Origin: Furcasterigmium furcatum | Taxonomy: Eukaryota > Ascomycota > Sordariomycetes > Glomerellales > Plectosphaerellaceae | NCBI GenBank assembly: GCA_001599815.1 | Contig: BCIA01000003.1 | Coordinates: 248,001 to 312,000, forward strand | Length of the DNA stretch: 64,000 nucleotides | Reading direction: 5' to 3' | Part shown: one piece after another, positions 1 to 10,867 of the stretch | Layout: each line of letters opens with the position of its first letter | Position numbering within the stretch: position 1 is the stretch's first letter | Program-made: the position numbers and the translations under genes | The notes under the pieces: generated by a model | The model's input: the letters and a program-made list of their open reading frames with translations, nothing else | The model's database searches: none | What the model was told of the DNA's origin: nothing

Positions 1-972
1 TCAAAAGGGGAAGGGCCAGGAGTGGTGATCAATTACTCTCAACGTTAACAGACACGGTCGCAACTAGTACAGCCGCCATATCTACCACATTCATCAGACA
101 ATACCCTGACAACACGTCCCAAGATTAACCTCCCTGAAGCTACGGTGAATCGCGACTGATCTATTGATTAGAACCTCCCCAACCCTGCGGAACTGAGTGG
201 AAAACCTACACCGCCGCACGTTTGCAACTTACGAGTACGAGAGCAGGCGACCCCGCGTTCCTCTTTCCCATCAGCATCGGCGGACACGTCATGGAATGAT
301 CCGCCTATCGAATGTCACTATACGAACTAAATTGGGATAAGCCGAAATCTACCCGCCTGAATGTCGTCCAAGACCTGCCCGAGGCATCCACGAGATGGCC
401 TCCGCTGTCTTGAAGCTTGTTGACTTGATATTGAGGAGTCCCTTACGCGTATGGATCCACGGGGCCGGTGAACGCGGCAAGATGTTCCACCAGATTCGGC
501 AGGTTTGTTGGTTTGCACAGCCCTACCACGACTGGTGATCTGCACAGACACTGGTTGGGCGTGACGCGGATTAAACGCGTATACCACGCTGCCCGACTTG
601 ACGACGTCATGTCCAACCGCGAGCGCGAAGAATATGCCCTGATTAGGTAGGCGGTGCATTCTTTCTTAAAACAAGGGCGGGGACCAGTTATTTTCAATGT
701 AATTCGGAGAGTTATACATCCGATGCAAGCGGCACTGAGATCATCGCCATCGGCGCAGTGGTGGAATTACCCTTGGCAACCTGTGCGATGATGCTTGTTT
801 GTCGTACTCGTAACACGCCAGGACTGCAGAGGCGGTTTTGAGTACCTGTCCGTCAATACCCGGGAATGGACAAGGGCTGCTCAATCACCGTTGACTAGAT
901 GTCCACGTATAAGTAGTACCTCGGAAAGATTGCATCCTACGACATATCTTCTGGGACATTTCCAGCTTAAGT
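1..972. other. Intergenic sequence, no gene seen
   Basis: Only short overlapping open frames with no shared composition, no conserved motif and no plausible splice structure. Nothing could be supported here beyond the 5' flank of the tannase-family gene. Confidence 0.6.
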
Positions 973-1092
973 ATGCAACTGCCTGTGATCTCAACATCGA
1001 GTAGCCACCAAACTACTAGTAGTAGCATCAAAAAGTCCACCACAAGTCAATCTACCATCTCGACCACCAGTCAAACTCAGGTGTCCTTTATC

Positions 1093-2733
1093 ATGCGGGC
1101 GGATCCTCTTTGGTTGGCTCAGGCCGCCGTTGCCCGCGGTGCTGGCCTGGCACACGCGTCCCCCAGCGCGAGAGCCAACACAGGTGTCACCTGCGCCTCC
1201 ATTCCAGAGCCCAGTGTCCCAGGCGCCGAGATCATCGCCATGTCCGTCGCCGAGCGCCTCAACATCAGCGGCCCCGTTGTGCGCCCAGAGGACCCCGAGG
1301 GTGGCTGGATCACCGGCCTTGACATTTGCAACGTCAACATCTCACTCACCCATCCGGGCGTCGGGGACAAGGTCGACTTCGAGGTCTGGCTGCCACTACG
1401 CGACTGGAACGGCCGCTTTCTAGGTGTCGGCGGTGGCGCCTGGACCGCCGGCTACAAGGGCCTCCGGGGCCTCGGCATCGCCGCCGAGGAAGGCTTCGTG
1501 GCGGCCGTGACCGATGGTGGGAACCTGTCGGACTCGAACTCCATCCTGTACGGTGACAAGGTCCTCTCGCCCGACGGCGTTGTTGACCTCGGCCTCCTCA
1601 CGGACTTTGCCTCCCGCAGTCTGCACGAGCTCGCTGTTGTCGGCAAGGCCGTCACCGCCAGCTTCTACGGCAAGCCGCCGAAATACTCGTACTGGAACGG
1701 GTGCTCGACGGGCGGCCGCCAGGGCTACATGCTCGCACAGCGGTACCCGGAAGATTTCCAGGGGATCCTCGCGGTCGCCCCAGCCCTCTTCTGGCCGAGT
1801 CTCGTGGCCGCTGCAAACTGGGGGGATGTTGTCGCGCGTGCTCAGTGCCATAGGCCTTCCGACTGCATCCTAGATGAGTTCCGTAAGGCGAGCGTCCTCG
1901 CCTGCGACACCCTCGACGGCGTTGCCGATGGCATCATTTCCAACCCCGACGGCTGCGACTTTGACCCTACGACCCTCGTCGGAACGCAAGTCGGCTGCGA
2001 CGATGATGAGACAACCGTCACCGTCACCGAAAAGGACGCACGAGTCGTTGCAGCCTTCCATGAGGGGCCAACATCGCCCCAAGGCAGGAAGCTCTGGGAG
2101 GCGTTCCCGTGGGGCATTGACTATTCGTCCGTCTTCTCCCCCGTCGACGCCGAAACCCCTGTTGAGGCACTGGTCATCAGCCAGGTGTACCAGAGCTGGA
2201 TCAAGTACTTCATCCAGAAAGATCACGACTACGACCTTTCGGACCTCAACAGCGCGGAGAAGCTGGCGGACGTCTTCGCCGTCAGTCACAGCGAGTACGG
2301 TGGGATCATCGGGACGGACCAGCCAGACCTCTCGGGGCTGCGCGACGCGGGCGGCAAGCTGCTGACTTGGCACGGAGCGGTCGACGAGGTCATCATGCTC
2401 AACAACACGGTGCGGTACCGCCGGGCCGTCGAGGCCGTCATGGGCGGCGCCGAGGAGACGGACGAGTTCTACCGCGTATTTGTTGCTCCGGGCGTCGCGC
2501 ACTGCTCGGGGGGAGATGGGGCGTATCCGGCTGAGGACTTTGACGCGCTCATCGAGTGGGTGGAGAAGGGACGGGCGCCGGACGAGCTGAGCGCAATCAT
2601 GAAGACGGCCGACGGAGGAGAGGCGACCAGGAAACTGTGCTTGTGGCCCAAGGTGCCTCGCTTCAACGGCGTCGGGGATCCCGACGATGCGGAGAGTTAT
2701 GAGTGTGCGGCGTCGTTCGGGTCGCGGAAGTAA
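1093..2733 (+). CDS. Tannase / feruloyl esterase family alpha/beta hydrolase
   Basis: A single-exon gene of 546 aa, the usual size for the fungal tannase/feruloyl esterase family, which hydrolyses gallate or hydroxycinnamate esters of plant phenolics. The nucleophile motif YWNGCSTGGRQG lies near residue 204. An Asp in TWHGAVDEVI lies near residue 430 and a His in GVAHCSGGDG near residue 469. The Cys next to the nucleophile Ser and the Cys after the His fit the CS-D-HC disulfide motif of this family. An earlier in-frame ATG at 973 would add 40 Ser/Thr-rich residues, but that stretch reads like 5' UTR, so 1093 is preferred. The N-terminus is Ala-rich but a poor signal peptide, so export is inferred from the family. 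The exact substrate cannot be told from sequence. Confidence 0.9.
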   Translation: MRADPLWLAQAAVARGAGLAHASPSARANTGVTCASIPEPSVPGAEIIAMSVAERLNISGPVVRPEDPEGGWITGLDICNVNISLTHPGVGDKVDFEVWLPLRDWNGRFLGVGGGAWTAGYKGLRGLGIAAEEGFVAAVTDGGNLSDSNSILYGDKVLSPDGVVDLGLLTDFASRSLHELAVVGKAVTASFYGKPPKYSYWNGCSTGGRQGYMLAQRYPEDFQGILAVAPALFWPSLVAAANWGDVVARAQCHRPSDCILDEFRKASVLACDTLDGVADGIISNPDGCDFDPTTLVGTQVGCDDDETTVTVTEKDARVVAAFHEGPTSPQGRKLWEAFPWGIDYSSVFSPVDAETPVEALVISQVYQSWIKYFIQKDHDYDLSDLNSAEKLADVFAVSHSEYGGIIGTDQPDLSGLRDAGGKLLTWHGAVDEVIMLNNTVRYRRAVEAVMGGAEETDEFYRVFVAPGVAHCSGGDGAYPAEDFDALIEWVEKGRAPDELSAIMKTADGGEATRKLCLWPKVPRFNGVGDPDDAESYECAASFGSRK

Positions 2734-2963
2734 TATGCCTGAGGAGTGATAGATGGAATAATAGCCAGGGTGCAATAGGCATAGGCTGATGTGACTGTAG
2801 AAACGAGCACTATAGGACATGGTATCGAGAAACATCTCCTCCCCGATCTATACTGCGACTAGTTATTCTGCCCTGAGGCCAGTCCGGGGAGGCATCCCTT
2901 AGACCTGATAAGTACTTCAGGACATGCTTACGGACCTGCGTCCCGCCCACCCGCCCGCGGCGG

Positions 2964-4950
2964 TTGGTCATTAATTCCCTCTCAACTCTGGGCACCTCCA
3001 GGCTCAACCCAGCTGCACATCTCGCCATCGTGCAGTCCTTATCGATCCACGAGACGTCTGGAGCACTAGAGAGCGAGAAGACTCTAGCGGAGAGGCTGCG
3101 TTCTCGCACGTTCAGCATGGAAGAGGCCCGCGCCGCGATCCTGGGACAGCTGGTTCCCTCCAGCCTGGCACGTCACGTTACGCAGTACTCCGTCGTCCAC
3201 GGCATCCGCCACCATCCCGCTTTTGCGACTGGTGCCGCTGCGTTCCTTCGAGGAAGCCTGCCCCTGTTTACGAGGGCGCTCAATGCTCGCGCCATCATGA
3301 GCAACCAGATCCCAGACATGGACCCTGTCGATGGCCCAGAGGACCTGCCGTACTGTATCTGGCACCCTGACGTGCCGTCCGAGGACACCTTGCGGAGACT
3401 CTTGGAGAGATACCCCCAAATGCGGTTCCAGGTCGGAAGAGCCTGTGCTGTGGCCGGCTACACGGCGCTCTATCGCAGCTTGGATATCCTCCCCGAGGTA
3501 GCTGTCGCTGAAGAGGCCCGGGAGAGTGGCAACATGGAGATCCACGACGACATACTCAATGCACCGGTCAGGTACAAGGCTTTCGACGATTATACCGGTA
3601 CCCTTTCGTGGAGTAACCCCCAGCCAGGCGCAGTGCTGAACGGTGACACCTGCCCCCTCGACTGGCTCAAGAACCGACAGCCCGTCAAGAAACCCATTGG
3701 CATCGTCAAGGGCGAGACTGGCGACCCGCTGCCCGAAGACGACGATGACGATGAAGATGACTTGGGCTTTGGGCTTTTTTACGCGAAAGAAAGCTCCCAC
3801 GGATTTCCAGGCTACGAAAAGCCGAGGTTCAATGTGACGGAAGACATGCAGCTGGACTTGACTGGCTTTCTGAAGCGGCACCACTTCGATTCTCCCGACT
3901 GGAAGCCCGAGTACCATCTCGACGACCACGACTCCGATTCAGAAGATGGTTCTCCCGACTGGCGGTTTCTGCACACGACAAAGGACACGGATCTGCTTGT
4001 GGAACTGTTGTACCAGCCTCTACCACGCGACCTGCCGACTCTCGACAAGGACAAGCTCATACTGATGGCGGCCGTCGCGGGCAACACGGACCGATACGTC
4101 AGGCTTCGACGGCCGTTCATGGTGGAACGGGAGGAAGAGTGTGTCGTGCGCGGCATATGTAAGTGAACTCAAGCCACCCCGTGGCAACGGACAAGAGTCG
4201 AGACTAACACTGCAAGACCATAACCCCATCTTCGCTCGCTGGTGGGCAACCCAGCCTGGAAACACGTGGCGCATCAAACAAGCCGTTGCTGCTCGATACA
4301 CCATGAGCGACAACCTCTCCCATTGTCTTGGTCCCCACGCAACGGAATTGCCCTACCTCATCTGGTATCCCGACGTCGCGCGACCGTCAACGTATGAGAC
4401 CATTGCCCTCCACGTACCTCTTATGCGAGCTCAAGTTGCCCATGCTGCGATCTATGCCGACTACAAAGACCTGTTCGACCTCTTGATTCTGGGGACGGCG
4501 CGGTCAGCAGCGGCCGAGGATGACAACCACAACCGCAAGATGGTGTCCATCGATAAGCCCGTCGCGCCACACTACATCCTGTGGAACGAGGCACGCCACA
4601 GCACGAACCCGTATTACAAGGCCAAGTTGGAGGAGAAGGCCGCGGAGCTGGGAGTCGATATTTCCTCGAGAGAAGTCCCCGGCTGGAAGCTCAGGTCCGT
4701 CCGCGAGCTCAGTGGGTGGGGGTCGTCCCTGCGCCCTTCGTCCTACGGCCCTCGAACGGATATTCATTACCAGGAGGACTGTCTGTACGACGGCGTGAAG
4801 TGTGAAACTTACGATATTGACGAGTTCGTCCTGCTGCCGAGGGAATGGAGGCCGATGCCGGAGGATGTAGCCAAACTGGACGAGCATGACGTCTTGAAGA
4901 TGACATACGCACATTGGCCAGAGTCGGTCTGGAGTGCCGGGTACTATTAG
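2964..4950 (+). CDS. Unrecognised fungal protein with two related halves
   Basis: Two exons, 2964-4158 and 4217-4950, are joined across a 58-nt intron (GTAAGTG donor, CTAAC branch, CAAG acceptor) to give 642 aa. The two halves resemble each other. The block LPYCIWHPDV near residue 132 recurs as LPYLIWYPDV after the intron. In both copies it is followed at similar spacing by a helical stretch and a short Asp/Asn-rich segment. The block before it (VVHGIRHHPAF, then VVRGIYHNPIF) repeats too. The first half carries a run of acidic residues (EDDDDDEDD) before the second unit. No signal peptide or membrane segment is evident, and no catalytic motif was recognised. The start could instead be the ATG at 3117. 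Function unknown. Confidence 0.75.
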
Positions 4951-6689
4951 CACACAGATAGAGCAAACGGTGGACATGGAGGAATTGTTTGCCTGCGTCG
5001 ACTGCTCGCTCCTGATCGCCTTGTCCATCACCCCCAACTCGTTGCCCAGTGCACGACAACCGCCAAATGCCTTCCAGATTGGGAAGCCGCACGCTGCCCA
5101 GACAATGTGGCGATCTGTACTCGGCCAAATGTGTGAGCCAAGCGATGTAGCATGGTTTATTAGTTGCCTGGGCCGCAGGGCTGCATGGCACGGCAGACAA
5201 TGCCAATGGCGTTGATCATTGTCGCTGTGACGCTGCAGTCAAGCCATTCCTGTATTCTCACATCGTCCTGATAACTGCCCACTGAATAACTTTTTCTTAG
5301 AAAGAGGATTTATTGCCTCGTGATCTCGTAAGGCTCGATATGGGCCGAGTGAACCAGGAAACTCCCGCCGTCTGTCGGAAGCAAGCTTCCTCCGCCTGGG
5401 AGAGAGAGCCATTAGACAGGCCAGCAGCCTAGATGTACCGGAATATCCAGTTCCTTTGCCCCCTCTTGGTTCCTTCTAAATGAGACACTGCCGGGGACTA
5501 GGCAATAAGTCTAAAGCCTGGCGCCAGTGGTCGTGCCGGGTCTCAAACCTCCATTCCATGCAGTTCGATTTGGTGGCCCAAGAGACTTGACGTCAATGCC
5601 GCCAAAGGTGTTCTCTAGTCTGGGAAAAATTTCAAGCAGCCAAGCGGCGTTGGGAATTTTGGACCGCCCACTTAAGATGTTCTGGTGTTGAGAGTGGCCA
5701 TCTATATTCCACGTCACTTGGCTGCATGAAGGTAGAATGTCGGCTGAAGTTTTAAGGGGCTCAGCGGTTGGTTCCAACCATCATCGCGAGCCAAGCCACT
5801 ATGTAGCACAACTTCTCCGCGCGGGGGTCTTGGTGTATCCTTCGAGAAGCATACAGTGGCGAATGGTGCTGTCCGAACACTTGGCTGACATCAGCAAAGC
5901 AAGCCTCATGGACGTGACCTGTGTGAGCCAAGTAACACCAAGAGCGGCGTAGAGTACTTTGGCACACACAGGACTACTCAGGGTTGCAGTGCCATTGCTC
6001 TATTGGGGCTTGATGCGCCCGACGGCTGGGCCAACCGCGGGGACTGTGGGGCGGCATCTCTGAATTGTATCATAGTCTTGACTCTTGAGGACCGGAAAAT
6101 CTCATTCTGTCTGTGTTAACGTCAGGTCTCTTAGGCACAAGGACGAAACTACAACACATCAAGTCGGCACTTTGAGCAAGAGAGCGAGAAGATGTTCTGC
6201 CGACGTGGTGACGGATCAAGCACACTTGGAGACTGGCAGTGTATGGAGACTTGGCGTAAAGAAGTGGGAGTATGTCACCGTGATGATCGCTCTATACTTC
6301 GTGATGGAGAGAAATTCTGGAGGTTCCTCACAATCTGGCTTCTGTGCATGTTGCTTGATGTCTAGGCACAGGCGGCGCTTCACGTTTCTAGCTAATGGCC
6401 TGAGACTGATGAACGACCCCTCTCATGTCACGCCGATCATCAGCTACCTGCGTCTTGTGGTGGTGGGTGCACCAAAAGGCCCTTGCTATCATATTGTCTT
6501 TGAGTTTCGCCCTCGAAGTTCGCCACCGTTGTCCTTGAGATCTCAAACTACTTAAGAGCGTCTACTTCCCTCGCCCCATCGATCTTCTCTTCCCCATCAA
6601 CCGCATCCCTTCTCCATCATTCTCCAGTCACTTGCCTTCAAAGGAATAGCGACTCTGCCCGACGTTCCACCCGGTCACCTACCATCACC
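4951..6689. other. Intergenic sequence, no gene seen
   Basis: About 1.7 kb without a convincing gene. The longest open frame (6085-6555, +) starts on a non-ATG codon and shows no family resemblance. A CT-rich stretch near 6560-6690 is probably the promoter and leader of the secreted-protein gene that follows. Confidence 0.5.
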
Positions 6690-7199
6690 ATGATCGCAAC
6701 AGCCTCCATCTTCACGGTCGCCCTCGTTGGCGTAGCCCACGGTCAACCTTACATTACTATACCCTGGGACATGGTGGGCTACAACTGTGATGGGCTCAAC
6801 CGCCCTGACTGGGCCGAGTGTGAGGATAAATATCTCGACGACATCCTCAACACCGAGATCACAGTTGGCCCCGACCAACTTGACGGGCGAGTTTTCACCT
6901 ACGATAACTGACAGATCCGCTACGTTCAGTGCTCCTTCCCCGACAGCTATGAATTCGTTGTGGAATACCCCGGCGCCATGTTCACCGCCGTCCAGAACTC
7001 ATGTGAGCCTCTGGGTGCTGGTGGTGTGAAGGGGGAGGGCGATCTTTGCGTTGTCGTCGAGGACCCCAACAACCCTTACACACCCGAGACTGAGAGTAAC
7101 CATGAGTTGGAGCGACGTGGGATTTTCCTCGACCAGCCCGCCTGGCCCCTCTCCCAGGCCACGTCGGGTATTATCTATAGCGGTCGAGGCTCTGTATAA
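6690..7199 (+). pseudogene. Small secreted protein gene interrupted by an in-frame TGA
   Basis: An N-terminal signal peptide (MIATASIFTVALVGVAHG) is followed by a small acidic protein. The reading frame stops at TGA 6909-6911 after FTYDN. The same frame then stays open for 95 more codons to 7199, with Cys residues and protein-like composition on both sides. No intron with a good donor and correct phase removes the stop. The whole frame would be 169 residues plus the stop, the size of many secreted effector-like proteins. The TGA is followed by C, a context known to be leaky in eukaryotes, so readthrough is an alternative to a nonsense mutation or a sequencing error. Family not recognised. Confidence 0.5.
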
Positions 7200-7802
7200 G
7201 TAAAGTGTCCGGCCGCTGCCGCCACGGTTGCCAGCGAGGCCAAGAAGTGTAGGATAACCATCCCACACATTGTTTCGGTGCCAATATGCTTCAGGGTATG
7301 GGCTAAGTGAGATGTGTATTCAGTCAGTAAACTGATGGAAAGTCAATTGAACCCGTCTTGATATGTGGCATTTCAGACCGCTCAAATCGAGGCCCCCCTG
7401 ATTTCCTTTTGGTAGCACCTGACTGGCATGCGCTGGGCGAGTGACGGATGACCGAAACTAGGACTGGGCTGGCGCACCCGATGACCCCTTTGGGAATGGC
7501 TGTAAAGTGGTACTATCTCAGCTTCATGGTACGCGTTGCCTAACTTGTAGTCCATGACGGAACCCACACGCACTGGAACCCCAGACGCACCCTGGACGCC
7601 GCCGAGGGAGCCATCAGGCACACGGTGTGGCAAAACCCGAGGACAACACGATCAAGCGACTCAAGCATGATGTTTAAAATTTGTGAGGAAAAAAACTTAT
7701 TCATTCAATGGTAAGTAAGGAGGTCTAATCCATTGTAAATCAATCGACGTAAAGTTCTCCGCGTCATGCCCACACGTCCCGACTTGACTCTATGTGATAC
7801 TA
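7200..7802. other. Intergenic, nothing recognised
   Basis: Between the end of the secreted-protein frame and the 3' end of the amidohydrolase on the other strand. A run of short A/T-rich motifs near 7670-7740 may be 3' UTR. No gene seen. Confidence 0.5.
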
Positions 7803-9431
7803 CTAACAGAATACCTTCTTTGGGGCGCTGACTGGCCAAAGCAGCTGTCCTGCAGGCGACTTGACATGCAGGCCCCCTTTCCAAATGTGCTTAATGTTGT
7901 CTGGATCCGCGAACAGCCGGATATCGTCCAGCGGATTCTCGTCAAGCGCGATGAGGTCTGCATCCCAGCCAGCCTTGACCAGGCCCTTCTTCGGCATCTG
8001 CCTACCGAGAATCTCCGCGGCATTAATGGTTCCGGCTTCAATCGCCTGCAAAGGCGTTAAGCCCGCCTGCACCGCCCACACGACTTCGTGACCGTTCCTG
8101 CCATGCCGAGACGCAGAGTGTGGATTCACGCCCACGATGTCTGTGCCCAGGACTATCTTGACATTATGCTTGACCGCAGTGGCGTATGCCTGTTTGTGAC
8201 GACCACCAATCTCGATCATTTTCTGGCGAGTCTCGGGGGTGAGCGATCCGAGATCTGTGAGGTTGGCCTCGACGACAGTTCGCGTAGAGACCAGGGCAAC
8301 GCCTTTGGCAGCCATGAATTGGGCAGCCTCATCATCGATATAGCTGCCATGCTCGATTGTCGTTGCGCCAGCCCGGACAGCGGCCATGATGCCGGCTTTT
8401 CCATGGGCATGAACGGCCACAGATCGGCCCTGGAGGTGGGCTTCCTCGACCATGACGGCGAGTTCCGAGTCTGAGTACTGGCGGCAGTGCACGTCATCCG
8501 ACCTGCTGAGAACACCACCCGAGGCGACAATCTTGATACATGAAGCGCCTCGCCGGATCTGCTGCCGGACGGCGAGGCGGCATTCTTCAACACCGTCCGC
8601 GATCACCAGGTGCGCGACACCAGGGAAAGACTGGTCTCGGCTCGACGAAGTACCCTGGCGCGAGTAGACCCAATCCGCAGGCAGCGTGCAGGCGTCGCAG
8701 CTACCGCCGGTTATGCCAATGGCGGCCCCAGCTCCAAAGATGTTCGGGCCCATCAGCCAGCCCTTCTCGATGGCGGGGGCGAGCTCGAGGGCGTACGAGC
8801 CAACATCCCGGACGGAGGTAATTCCAGCCATGAGGGCCTCATACATGCTCCTTGCTGCTAGAGCACCGCTTGTTGCGGGATGAGTGCCCACGATCTCGGG
8901 GAAGTCGGCGTTGAAGAGGCCTGAAAAGTGCGCGTGGCAGTCCCAGAGACCCGGAAGCAGGTAGCCGACCGTGATACGGTGCGCCGAGGCCAGACGGCTC
9001 GGCAGCTGATGTTGGGAGCCCACGAAGGTAATAGTGCCATCACTGGAGACCCCAACAGCCGCGTTTGGTAGCGGCTCGCCTCGTCCGGGGATGAGGAGTT
9101 TGGCGAAGATGCACACCTCCGAAGTGGTCGGTTCCTCGGTCGTAGAGAGAGAGGCCAGAGAGGTGCTGATGTCGCTGGTAGGAGAGGACCCTAAAGATGG
9201 AACCTCGCTGCTCAGGGTAGAAACTTTCGTCCATGGGCTTCCCGTTGCGGCGAGAGTCGGGTAGTGCAACGCTTGATCGTGAGAAGTAGCATCAACAAAG
9301 GTGCCCGATTCAGTGTGGTGCAGCCGTGAGGAAGATACTCTGCCCTGATAAGAGGGATAATCATCGTCAAGAGCCGACGAGAGATGTGAATTGGGTGCCA
9401 TTGGGTCGAGGTGAGAGCGCTTGAGGGTCAT
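7803..9431 (-). CDS. Metal-dependent amidohydrolase (ochratoxinase / imidazolonepropionase-like)
   Basis: A single exon of 542 aa. From about residue 105 it follows the amidohydrolase superfamily plan: a small beta-sandwich segment, then the metal-binding HxH in WDCHAHFSG. The probable carbamylated Lys is in CIKIVASGGV, the two later metal-ligand His are in VAVHAHG and TIEHGSYI, and the catalytic Asp is in LGTDIVG. All expected ligands are present, so the enzyme is probably active. Fungal members hydrolyse amide or cyclic amide bonds such as dipeptides or ochratoxin-type amides; the substrate here is unknown. The first 100 residues are Ser/Thr-rich and low in complexity, with no signal peptide, and are longer than in typical family members. 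The real start could be the internal Met 11. Confidence 0.85.
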   Translation of the reverse strand: MTLKRSHLDPMAPNSHLSSALDDDYPSYQGRVSSSRLHHTESGTFVDATSHDQALHYPTLAATGSPWTKVSTLSSEVPSLGSSPTSDISTSLASLSTTEEPTTSEVCIFAKLLIPGRGEPLPNAAVGVSSDGTITFVGSQHQLPSRLASAHRITVGYLLPGLWDCHAHFSGLFNADFPEIVGTHPATSGALAARSMYEALMAGITSVRDVGSYALELAPAIEKGWLMGPNIFGAGAAIGITGGSCDACTLPADWVYSRQGTSSSRDQSFPGVAHLVIADGVEECRLAVRQQIRRGASCIKIVASGGVLSRSDDVHCRQYSDSELAVMVEEAHLQGRSVAVHAHGKAGIMAAVRAGATTIEHGSYIDDEAAQFMAAKGVALVSTRTVVEANLTDLGSLTPETRQKMIEIGGRHKQAYATAVKHNVKIVLGTDIVGVNPHSASRHGRNGHEVVWAVQAGLTPLQAIEAGTINAAEILGRQMPKKGLVKAGWDADLIALDENPLDDIRLFADPDNIKHIWKGGLHVKSPAGQLLWPVSAPKKVFC

Positions 9432-9661
9432 GATAGATCAAATTGGTAGGGAAATTAGACTGGGTTATACTTTCGAATAGAAAAAAAACTGGGCGATGCT
9501 TTATCCTGGAATTCTTACTTCGCCTGCGCTCTGGCCATTTGATTATTGCGCCAACAATGCCATCATCTCGCTGGTATCGATTCTGGCTACCGTCCTCACG
9601 CGTGGGCGGCTGGCGGACCTGTTGCCCCAATTCGGCTAGCGGACGCACCCCCGGACCCGTA

Positions 9662-9937
9662 TCACCAACTAGGCCTGGGCCGGAGCAACGATGCGGCGGC
9701 CTCGTCCCACGGCCTCCGTCCCAGCGCGCCATAACGACCCGATGCTGTGGTAAAGTTGACCGTGCCGGCCCAGTGCCGTGACCCGGCGTCGCACAGCTCG
9801 GGGCCCTGTTCTCGCAGCGTGAATGGTGCTGTGCTCCCTTGCTCGACGGCGGTGCTATCGCCGCCCAGCACCTTTTGTGTCCACGGGAGCGCCAGGGCTT
9901 GTCCAATCAACCCGACAAGAATAGTCAGTCGTTGCAT
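9662..9937 (-). pseudogene. 5' fragment of a serine carboxypeptidase (S10) gene
   Basis: The 91-codon frame starts with a signal-peptide-like N-terminus (MQRLTILVGLIGQALALP). It contains FTLREQGPELCDAGSRHWAG, which matches the N-terminal region of fungal S10 carboxypeptidases, where it is followed by a segment ending in WLTGGPG. Here the resemblance stops after about residue 70. The frame ends at 9662, and no GGPG oxyanion motif, catalytic GESY-type Ser or Asp/His blocks follow in any frame. It is therefore a truncated remnant, possibly broken by a rearrangement; a tandem pair of stops or an unrecognised intron is less likely. Confidence 0.45.
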
Positions 9938-10329
9938 GTCGTCTCTGGCAATCCGACTTTCATTTTTTCTATTTCTCGCGTCGATTGACGATGGACGATG
10001 GAGTAGCCAAGCAAGGATGGGATCGATGCGGGTGAAGGAGCGTCAAATTCTTGTCCCCATGTTTTCTATCTGTTCTGCCGCTGGCTTTCCCGATCGATTG
10101 CCGCTTGGAGCCCCCGCTCCATATCAAGAGATACGAGTGAGGTTCGGTGTCGTGTCGCGGATCCGTGTACCAGAATAGGAAATCCGGGTGGGTGGATCCA
10201 GGTGTCAGGTCCGCCACCCCCGTTTTCTTTGCCTGTAGTACATAATAGAGGCGGCTACGACGAGAGGGTGAGCGTTACTAGTAGCAATTACATCAAGTGC
10301 TCTGTCGGGCCCTGCTCCTGTCCCGCCGC

Positions 10330-10867
10330 TCAGGAGTCCAAGTATGCCGTGCACTCGATTTCAACATCGGTGCCGAACGGAAGTTCGGCCACGGCGACGC
10401 AGGTTCTTGCCTAGGGAGCAGATCAACATCCCGCTCGGGAAACCCAACGAGCCTGAGAGAATAGTCTTGAACGTACTGGCCTGGGGTCGCAGGTGAAGAA
10501 CTCGTCGTAGGCTTCGTTGACTAGTCCAAAATTGGAGAAATACGTAATGTATATGTTCATCTTCACGACGTTTGGAGATCACTCCCTGAACCTTCCAGGA
10601 TGCCGGATAGGTTCTCGAGTGCTTGTCTCTTTGTGGCACTGCGTGTCAGCTGTCCACTCTTGCAATTCCTGTAGTTTCTTGTCCATTTGGGGAAAGACTA
10701 ACCGCGCGGTCCTTGACTGTTCCCTCCCTCATCTCAAAGTTCGTTCCCGGGATGGCACCGATGTTGCCAGAGCAGTAGACCATGCCACCGAATTTGATCG
10801 CCTGGAAGAACTGCGGTAGGAGCGCTGGGGTGGACGTAGTGGTCACGGCTTCGGGCTTCTGCGCCAT
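10330..10867 (-). pseudogene. RidA/YjgF-family gene with a one-base frameshift
   Basis: Three exons read on the minus strand: 10703-10867, 10477-10628 and 10330-10410. They give a RidA (reactive enamine/imine deaminase) protein. Family blocks include MVYCSGNIGAIPG in exon 1, RQALENLSGILEGSG and NIYITYFSNFGLVNEAYDEFF in exon 2, and RTCVAVAELPFGTDVEIEC in exon 3, the last with the conserved Arg. The introns have GTTAGT and GTACGT donors with AG acceptors. The exons sum to 398 nt, one short of 133 codons. The frame shifts by one within exon 2 near 10567-10575, just before VVKMNIYI. Either this copy is dead or the assembly lacks one base. RidA proteins clear 2-aminoacrylate-type intermediates made by PLP enzymes. 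Confidence 0.7.

Noticed and set aside
1870..2835. 321-codon frame on the minus strand opposite the tannase gene
   Set aside because: It lies antisense to a gene with complete family motifs and has no domain features; it is a by-product of high GC at third positions.
6085..6555. 156-codon plus-strand frame in the 5-6.7 kb spacer
   Set aside because: It begins on a non-ATG codon, lacks family resemblance and has unconvincing composition.
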